A stretch of 48,361 nt of DNA. It comes from Methanomassiliicoccales archaeon (lineage in GTDB: Archaea; Thermoplasmatota; Thermoplasmata; RBG-16-68-12; SOIM01). The notes under the pieces were generated by a model. The model saw only the letters and a program-made list of their open reading frames with translations, did not search any database and was not told the origin of the DNA. The position numbers and the translations under genes were made by a program. Location of the stretch: the NCBI GenBank assembly GCA_030593295.1, contig JAUVHO010000008.1, positions 1 to 48,361 of the forward strand, read 5' to 3'. This document shows positions 43,032 to 48,361 of this stretch, in pieces; position 1 is the first letter of the stretch; each line of letters begins with the position of its first letter.

Positions 43032-44999
43032 ATGAAATCTAGTCCGTTGAAACTTGGAGTATTCGTCTGCCAATGCGGACAGAATATAGGGGGTGTTTTG
43101 GATGTTGATAAGCTTTCGGAACAGGCTAGGTCCTACCCCGAAGTTGTCCTGAGCAAGACCCATCCATTTCTCTGTTCGGAAGAGGGACAGGCACTGATTC
43201 AGAACGACATCAAGGAGAACGGTCTGGATAGAGTGGTAATCGCGGCATGTTCGCCCAAATTCCATGAGAGGACGTTCAAGAAGGCTCTGGAGAAAGCCGA
43301 GCTCAACCCCTATTGTCTGGCAATGGCCAACATCAGGGAACAGTGCGCCTGGGTCCACATGGAGGAGAACGGCAAGGCCACGGAGAAGGCGGAGCGTTTG
43401 ATCGCCGGGGCGGTCAAGAGGGCATCTGTCATAGAACCCCTGGAAACTCAGGAAGTGGACATTACACAGACTGCGATGGTAATCGGAGGTGGAGTCGCCG
43501 GAATCCAAGCCGCTCTGGATATCGCCGACAACGGCTACAAGGTCTACCTGGTGGAAAGCAGCCCGAGCATCGGTGGACGGATGGCGCAGTTGGACAAGAC
43601 ATTCCCCACTCTGGACTGTTCTGCATGTATTCTAACGCCAAAAATGGTGGATGCCGCCAGGCACCCGAACATCGAACTTCTCGCTTACTCCGATGTCACT
43701 GATGTCAAAGGCCATGTCGGTGACTTCAAGGTCAAGGTTCTCAAGAAGCCCCGGTACGTCGATGAGGATCTGTGCAAAGGCTGCGGGGATTGTGCCGAAG
43801 CGTGCAGGATGAAGGATAGGATCGACAATGAGTTCGATGAGAACCTAGGGAAGAGGTCCGCCATCTACATACCCTTCCCCCAGGCAGTTCCCCTGAAGTA
43901 TCTTGTTGATCCCGAGACCTGTCTCCTAATAACCAAAGGCGTCTGCGGAAAGACGCTGAAATGCGCCGATGCTTGTGAAGCGAAGGCCGTCAATTTCGAT
44001 CAGAAGGAAGAAGAGGTGGAGCTGAACGTTGGCGTGATCGTTCTGGCCACGGGATACGACCCGTACGACCCAAGCCAGAAAGAGGAATTCGGCTACGGCG
44101 TCCATCCAGAGGTTATCACGGCACTGGAACTGGAGAGGTTGGTCAACGCTTCCGGACCCACGAGCGGTCATGTCGAGATCAATGGAAAGGAGCCCAAGGA
44201 CATCGTATTCATCTCCTGCGTCGGTTCAAGGGAGAAGGACGGCAACCAGTACTGTTCACGTTTCTGCTGCATGTACAACGCCAAACTGGCGCACATGGTC
44301 AAGGACAAGTTCCCCGATTCCAACGTTACCGTCTACTACACTGACATGAGGGCATTCGGAAAAGGGTTCGACGAGTTCTTCGAGAAGGTGAAGTCGGAGG
44401 GGATTCAGTATCGTGTTAGGGATCTGGATGACCCGATCAAGATAGAGAAGGCGGACGGCGGCGTGGTCGTCAAGGCCGAAGGTCACCCTGATATTGCTTC
44501 GGATATGGTCATACTCTCCATTGGTGCGATTCCAAAGGCAGGATCGGAGAAGCTCTCTGAGATGATTGGGGTTAAGCTGGGAGATGATGGATTCTTCACT
44601 GAGCTCCATCCAAAGAACAGGCCGGTTGACACCGCTGTCAGAGGCGTATTCCTGGCTGGATGTTGCCAAAGCCCCAAAGATATTCCAGACAGCGTCCAAC
44701 AAGCCAGTGCAGCAGCTGCAAGAGCAAGCACCGTGCTGGGCAATGGAAAGATGGTCCTTGACCCGGTGATCGCCGTCGTCAGAGAAGCCGGTTGCGGCGA
44801 CTGCCAGATATGTCTGAGCCTGTGCCCCTTCGGGGCGTTGGACTTCGATGAAGAGAAGAAGATGGCAAAGGTGGACGAATATCTCTGTCAGGGATGCGGC
44901 ATCTGCACCGCGGCTTGTCCGTCAGCGGCCATCTCAGTTCGGAATTACTCTCAAGATCAACTGGAAGCACAGATCGAAACGCTAATGGGGATCGACTGA
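43032..44999 (+). CDS. hdrA: HdrA-family subunit A, first paralog
   Basis: Flavin-containing electron-bifurcating subunit of heterodisulfide reductase-type complexes, about 655 residues. The N-terminal Fe-S motif is GVFVCQCGQNIGG, and the FAD-binding VIGGGVAGIQAALDIADNG and HdrA-typical FPTLDCSACILTPKM are intact. Internal ferredoxin motifs follow (CKGCGDCAEACRMKD). Two C-terminal [4Fe-4S] motifs close the protein (CGDCQICLSLCPFGA and CQGCGICTAACPSAA). The start ATG 43032 is preferred to TTG 43026. The stop TGA overlaps the next ATG by one base. Confidence 0.95.
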   Translation: MKSSPLKLGVFVCQCGQNIGGVLDVDKLSEQARSYPEVVLSKTHPFLCSEEGQALIQNDIKENGLDRVVIAACSPKFHERTFKKALEKAELNPYCLAMANIREQCAWVHMEENGKATEKAERLIAGAVKRASVIEPLETQEVDITQTAMVIGGGVAGIQAALDIADNGYKVYLVESSPSIGGRMAQLDKTFPTLDCSACILTPKMVDAARHPNIELLAYSDVTDVKGHVGDFKVKVLKKPRYVDEDLCKGCGDCAEACRMKDRIDNEFDENLGKRSAIYIPFPQAVPLKYLVDPETCLLITKGVCGKTLKCADACEAKAVNFDQKEEEVELNVGVIVLATGYDPYDPSQKEEFGYGVHPEVITALELERLVNASGPTSGHVEINGKEPKDIVFISCVGSREKDGNQYCSRFCCMYNAKLAHMVKDKFPDSNVTVYYTDMRAFGKGFDEFFEKVKSEGIQYRVRDLDDPIKIEKADGGVVVKAEGHPDIASDMVILSIGAIPKAGSEKLSEMIGVKLGDDGFFTELHPKNRPVDTAVRGVFLAGCCQSPKDIPDSVQQASAAAARASTVLGNGKMVLDPVIAVVREAGCGDCQICLSLCPFGALDFDEEKKMAKVDEYLCQGCGICTAACPSAAISVRNYSQDQLEAQIETLMGID

Positions 45000-46996
45000 T
45001 GGAAGGGAAGGAAGAGCCAAGGATCGGGGTCTACATCTGCGAATGTGGGCTCAACATCGCGGCGACGGTGGATTCGGAACAGGTCGCCAAATGGGCAGAG
45101 GATCTTCCCAACGTGGTCGTCTCCAAGTTCTACAAGTACACGTGCTCTGAGCCCGGCCAGGTGATGATAAAGGACGATATCAAGGAGTTTGGTTTGAACC
45201 GCGTCGTGGTCGCTTCTTGTTCCCCGAGGATGCACGAGCCGACCTTCAGAAATGCAGTCAAAGAAGTGGGAATGAACCCCGCGTGCTTCGAGATGGCAAA
45301 CATCAGGGAGCATTGCTCCTGGATCCACAAGGACAAGGAGAAGGGGACCAAGAAGGCGTTCGAGCTCGTCAAGATGGCCGTTGCCAAGGCGTCATTGTTG
45401 ACACCGTTGGAGCCAGACGAAGCTGACGTCACTCATTCTGCTCTGGTTGTCGGTGGTGGCGTTTCGGGCGTTCAGGCCGCTCTGGACATTGCCGGGAGAG
45501 GGTATCCGGTCTATCTGGTGGAGAAGGAGCCAACTCTCGGAGGAAACGCGGCAAAACTAGGCAAGTGGTTCCCGCTGCAGCAGTGTGCAGAGACCTGCCT
45601 GGGTTCGTGTGCATACTGCATCCTGGTCCCGGACCTGAGGGATTGCATCAATGACCCCAACATCAAGGTCTTCACGAGCTCCGAGGTCGAAGAGGTGGAC
45701 GGTTACGTGGGCAACTTCAAGGTCAAGATCAGGAAGAAGCCGACCTACGTGGACCCGAAGAGATGCGTCGCTTGCGATCTCTGTGCGGAAGTATGTCCAG
45801 TCAGTGTGAAGAACGAGTTCAACCTGGGCATGGACGAGCGAAAGGCCATTTACATCCCGTTCAAGGATGCCGTTCCCAAGACCTACACGATAGACAAGGA
45901 GAACTGCATCCATTTCAGCGAGGGGGAGTGCGTCGAGAACCCCAAGTGCAAGGAAGTTTGTTTCTGGAAAGCGGTGGACTTCGACCAAGAGGAGGAAGTG
46001 GAAGAGGTCGAGGTTGGAGCTATCGTTCTTGCTACTGGGCATGATATCTTGGATGCGGACGAGAGACCGCAGTTCCTGCATCAACATCCAAGGGTCATAT
46101 CCACTCCGGAATTCGAAAGACTGAGTTGCATAGTCGGCCCAACCAAAGGATCACTGGACATAGATGGAAAGACGCCCGAGAAGGTGGTGTTCATCCAATG
46201 CGTCGGAAGCAGGGAGAAGGAAGGCAACGCGTACTGCTCCAGAGTCTGCTGCATGGTCACCGCTAAAGAGGCTCACACGGTCAAACAAAAACTGCCAGAT
46301 GCCAAGATCATCGTCTATCACAGCGACGTTAGAACGTTTGGAAAGACCCACGAGGAGTTCTTCGTCAAGGTCAAGGATGAGGGCGTGGAATACAGGCGGA
46401 GAGAGAGGGACGGCGACATCCACGTTGAAGAGAAGGGGGACAAGGTCGTCGTCAAGTGTGAAGGTCATCCGGATGAGGAAGCGGATCTGGTCGTACTGGC
46501 CGTTGGCATGATCCCAAGAGAGGACACGTTGGAAATGAGCAGGATATTGAACGTCTCCAGGTCTGGGGACGGGTTCTTCCTTGAGGCGCATCCAAAGCTT
46601 AGGCCTATTGATACATTCACAGACGGAGTATTCCTCGCAGGCAGTTGCCAGGCGCCCAAGGACATCCCGGATTCGTTGGCGCAGGCAAGCGGTGCGGCAG
46701 CACGAGCGTGCGGTATCATTTCGAAGGAGAAGCTCCTCCTGGGGGAGAACGTCGCGTTTGTCGATCAAGACCTGTGCATAGGTTGTGAGGCATGTCTGGA
46801 AAGCTGCCAGTTCAACGCGATCAGCATGGTGGACAAGGACGGAAAGATGGTCGCATACGTGAACGAGGCCTTGTGCAAGGGCTGTGGAACCTGCATCGCA
46901 TCGTGCAAGAGCGGCGCCATCCAGCAGAGAGGATACAACGACGAGCAGCTCCTGAAGATGATCTCGGTATTGGCGGAGAGTGAACCCGGTGGCTGA
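44999..46996 (+). CDS. hdrA: HdrA-family subunit A, second paralog
   Basis: 665 residues, similar throughout to the preceding protein: GVYICECGLNIA, VVGGGVSGVQAALDIAGRG, CVACDLCAEVCPVSV, CIGCEACLESCQFNA and CKGCGTCIASCKSGA. It differs where the first has TLDCSACILTP: here QQCAETCLGSCAYCILVP adds Cys residues, so the flavin-proximal cluster may be different. The Pro after the last Cys of the two C-terminal ferredoxin motifs is lost (CQ, CK). Start ATG 44999 shares TGATG with the upstream stop; the longer frame from 44894 overlaps hdrA coding and is rejected. The mvhD start overlaps its end. Confidence 0.94.
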   Translation: MEGKEEPRIGVYICECGLNIAATVDSEQVAKWAEDLPNVVVSKFYKYTCSEPGQVMIKDDIKEFGLNRVVVASCSPRMHEPTFRNAVKEVGMNPACFEMANIREHCSWIHKDKEKGTKKAFELVKMAVAKASLLTPLEPDEADVTHSALVVGGGVSGVQAALDIAGRGYPVYLVEKEPTLGGNAAKLGKWFPLQQCAETCLGSCAYCILVPDLRDCINDPNIKVFTSSEVEEVDGYVGNFKVKIRKKPTYVDPKRCVACDLCAEVCPVSVKNEFNLGMDERKAIYIPFKDAVPKTYTIDKENCIHFSEGECVENPKCKEVCFWKAVDFDQEEEVEEVEVGAIVLATGHDILDADERPQFLHQHPRVISTPEFERLSCIVGPTKGSLDIDGKTPEKVVFIQCVGSREKEGNAYCSRVCCMVTAKEAHTVKQKLPDAKIIVYHSDVRTFGKTHEEFFVKVKDEGVEYRRRERDGDIHVEEKGDKVVVKCEGHPDEEADLVVLAVGMIPREDTLEMSRILNVSRSGDGFFLEAHPKLRPIDTFTDGVFLAGSCQAPKDIPDSLAQASGAAARACGIISKEKLLLGENVAFVDQDLCIGCEACLESCQFNAISMVDKDGKMVAYVNEALCKGCGTCIASCKSGAIQQRGYNDEQLLKMISVLAESEPGG

Positions 46997-47435
46997 TGAG
47001 TTCGAACCCAACATACTGGCATTCTGCTGCAACTGGTGCTCTTACGCAGCCGCCGATTTAGCTGGTATCGGTAGAATGGAGATGCCGACCAACGTCAAAG
47101 TGATTCGGGTCATGTGCTCTGGAAGGGTGAAACCGGAGTTCGTTATCAAGGCGCTTTCTCAGGGGATAGACGGTGTTCTTGTCTTGGGATGCCACATTGG
47201 AGACTGCCATTACATCACCGGGAACCACAGGACGCTGAAGAGGTTCGAGGTCCTTACAAGATTGCTGGGACACATGGGGATTGACCCGAGAAGGTTGAGA
47301 CTGGACTGGGCATCCGCATCCGAGGGGGATAGGTTCACCGAGATAGTCACGGAATTCACCAACACGATCAAAGAGCTGGGACCGAACAATCTGGCTGATT
47401 ACCATGGACGAAAAGCTGCGCGAGTTAGTCAGTGA
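46980..47435 (+). CDS. mvhD: MvhD-type hydrogenase delta subunit
   Basis: Small [2Fe-2S] electron carrier (about 150 residues) that passes electrons between a hydrogenase or formate dehydrogenase and HdrA. It has the MvhD blocks FCCNWCSYAAADLAG, VMCSGRVKPEFV and GCHIGDCHY, with the Cys ligands intact. GTG 46980 or GTG 46989 is the start; both overlap the end of the second hdrA. Its end overlaps the next gene by 32 bases. In this operon it should connect HdrA to FdhA rather than a hydrogenase. Confidence 0.95.
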   Translation: MNPVADEFEPNILAFCCNWCSYAAADLAGIGRMEMPTNVKVIRVMCSGRVKPEFVIKALSQGIDGVLVLGCHIGDCHYITGNHRTLKRFEVLTRLLGHMGIDPRRLRLDWASASEGDRFTEIVTEFTNTIKELGPNNLADYHGRKAARVSQ

Positions 47436-48198
47436 CCTCCTGAAGAAGGGAGAGGTGGACGCCGTCCTCAGCCTGAGGGCTTTCGAGGGCTGCGTTGCGC
47501 CGCATCTGTTCACATCAGAGGAAGAGCTCTCGGACCTGGTCTCATCTCCCAAGTATCCGATCGGTCTAGTCTTGCCCATGCTGCAGGCCGAGTACCCCAA
47601 AGCGAAGCTGGGCGTCGTGGTCAGGGGGTGTGAGGAGAGAACGTTCATAGAGCTCGCGAAGAGAGGACAGATCGACCTGGACAAGCTGGTTCTGATAGGT
47701 CTAGCTTGCACGTCCGAAGAAGCTGATGAATGCAAGTGCGACGAACCATATCCCACAAAGATAGACATCGGCGAGAAGGTAGAAGGCGTACCCAACCCCG
47801 AGATCGACAGACTGTCCAAGATGGAGATGGAAGAGAGATTGGAATACTGGGCGGACCAGTTTGCCAAATGCATCAAGTGCTACGGGTGCAAGAACGCCTG
47901 TCCATTGTGCACCTGCGAGAGCTGCATCCTGGAAGAGAAGGAATGGGTGAAGACCGGAGGCCACATCCCACCGGAGTTCCCGACCTTCCATCTAATCAGA
48001 GCATATCACACGGCCGACAGATGCGTCGACTGCAAGGAGTGCGAGAGGGCTTGCCCCGCTCACATACCGCTTACTACGCTTTATGGATTGATCAGAAAGG
48101 ACATGCAGGAGCTGTTCGGGTACCGAGCAGGCGAGGACGTCAAGAAGAAACCGCCGCTCGTAACGGTGCTGGAGGATTCCGCACTGGAGGAGGCCTGA
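47404..48198 (+). CDS. Iron-sulfur electron-transfer protein, FdhB/HdrC-like
   Basis: 264 residues. The N-terminal ~140 residues form a domain resembling the FrhB/FdhB class ([33 protein letters not shown]). Two Cys-rich motifs follow: [19 protein letters not shown] and [17 protein letters not shown], the second an ordinary [4Fe-4S] motif and the first holding seven Cys. The protein presumably relays electrons between FdhA and MvhD/HdrA. The start overlaps mvhD by 32 bases and the end overlaps fdhA by one (TGATG). The exact family name is uncertain. Confidence 0.8.
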   Translation: MDEKLRELVSDLLKKGEVDAVLSLRAFEGCVAPHLFTSEEELSDLVSSPKYPIGLVLPMLQAEYPKAKLGVVVRGCEERTFIELAKRGQIDLDKLVLIGLACTSEEADECKCDEPYPTKIDIGEKVEGVPNPEIDRLSKMEMEERLEYWADQFAKCIKCYGCKNACPLCTCESCILEEKEWVKTGGHIPPEFPTFHLIRAYHTADRCVDCKECERACPAHIPLTTLYGLIRKDMQELFGYRAGEDVKKKPPLVTVLEDSALEEA

Positions 48199-48361
48199 TG
48201 AAGTACGAGAACGTGCCCACGATCTGCCCCTACTGCGGCTGCGGATGCGGCATATTCCTACAGGTGATGGACGGGAAGATAGTTGGCATCCTGCCTTCCA
48301 AGACCCATCCGATCAACCAGGGGACGCTCTGCGTCAAGGGTTGGAACATCCATAGTTTCCT
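48198..48361 (+). CDS. fdhA: Formate dehydrogenase alpha subunit, N-terminus only
   Basis: 54 residues before the window ends. It starts [20 protein letters not shown] with the Mo/W-bisPGD enzyme N-terminal [4Fe-4S] motif C-x2-C-x3-C (CPYCGCGC). A further Cys is in GTLCVKGWN at the right distance, as in FdhA. The position at the end of an hdrA-hdrA-mvhD-FeS operon and the fdhD in the window support formate dehydrogenase over other DMSO-reductase members. Whether a selenocysteine or Cys codon lies at the active site cannot be seen. Confidence 0.85.
   Translation, partial: MKYENVPTICPYCGCGCGIFLQVMDGKIVGILPSKTHPINQGTLCVKGWNIHSF

Noticed and set aside
44894-44998. Upstream extension of the second hdrA reading frame
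   Set aside because: It overlaps the end of the first hdrA; the ATG at 44999 starts the family N-terminus and couples to the upstream stop.
46151-47876. Long minus-strand frames (46151-47032, 47058-47876)
   Set aside because: They are opposite hdrA, mvhD and the FeS gene; no recognisable motif.
1-48361. tRNA, rRNA and CRISPR searches by eye
   Set aside because: No cloverleaf with T-loop signature, rRNA-like stretch or regularly spaced repeats was found in spacers.

Overview
The window is archaeal chromosome. Ribosomal protein S6e, aIF2-gamma, Pelota, Pth2, archaeosine tRNA-guanine transglycosylase and the KEOPS subunit Pcc1 have no bacterial reading as a set. Many genes sit 25-60 bases downstream of AT-rich TATA elements, some almost leaderless. 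Long secreted beta-helix proteins with a TPHAPI / NGITGGSGT / DPYVI-type N-terminus, together with the anaerobic metabolism, suggest a Thermoplasmatota-like lineage; that placement is an inference. No tRNA, rRNA, CRISPR array or insertion sequence was recognised.

Layout. 1-6383 (minus): most of a giant secreted subtilase, running off the left edge, whose catalytic domain is split by a ~900-residue insertion carrying WD40 repeats. 6595-11169: information processing (cysS, rps6e-aIF2g, a small unknown gene, pelA). 11171-13176 (minus): DUF99, pth2, a DUF1616 membrane protein and trmO, the last without a normal start codon. 13290-16386: tungsten-type aldehyde:ferredoxin oxidoreductase, a CDF metal transporter and a MazG-like pyrophosphohydrolase. 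16419-22159: an RNase H-fold nuclease, tRNA modification genes (tgtA, pcc1, a MtaB/e-MtaB-like methylthiotransferase), a nitroreductase and several small proteins. 22377-25429: a flavin reductase next to an HpaB/4-hydroxybutyryl-CoA dehydratase-family flavoprotein, a RelBE-like toxin-antitoxin pair and a cupin.

25430-33160 is an AT-richer accessory island of surface and membrane proteins. Its intergenic spacers are copies of one ~200-base cassette: conserved non-coding stretch, hairpin with T-tract terminator, strong TATA promoter. The cassette precedes three genes, one of them unrelated to the other two, and a truncated fourth copy closes the island.

33204-40236 holds carbonyl-branch and C1 functions: a cooT-cooC-SDR operon (nickel delivery), a 1232-residue serine hydroxymethyltransferase-GcvT-GcvT fusion, and fdhD. 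After a third beta-helix protein and a small basic protein, 43032 to the right edge is a tightly overlapping operon of two HdrA paralogs, MvhD, an iron-sulfur protein and the start of FdhA. It looks like an electron-bifurcating or confurcating formate dehydrogenase-heterodisulfide reductase module. A decayed copy of the promoter and first ~25 codons of hdrA lies 934 bases upstream.

Together these genes suggest an anaerobe handling C1 units (formate, glycine/serine, possibly CO/acetyl-CoA) and aldehydes through ferredoxin. No CODH/ACS structural gene is in the window.
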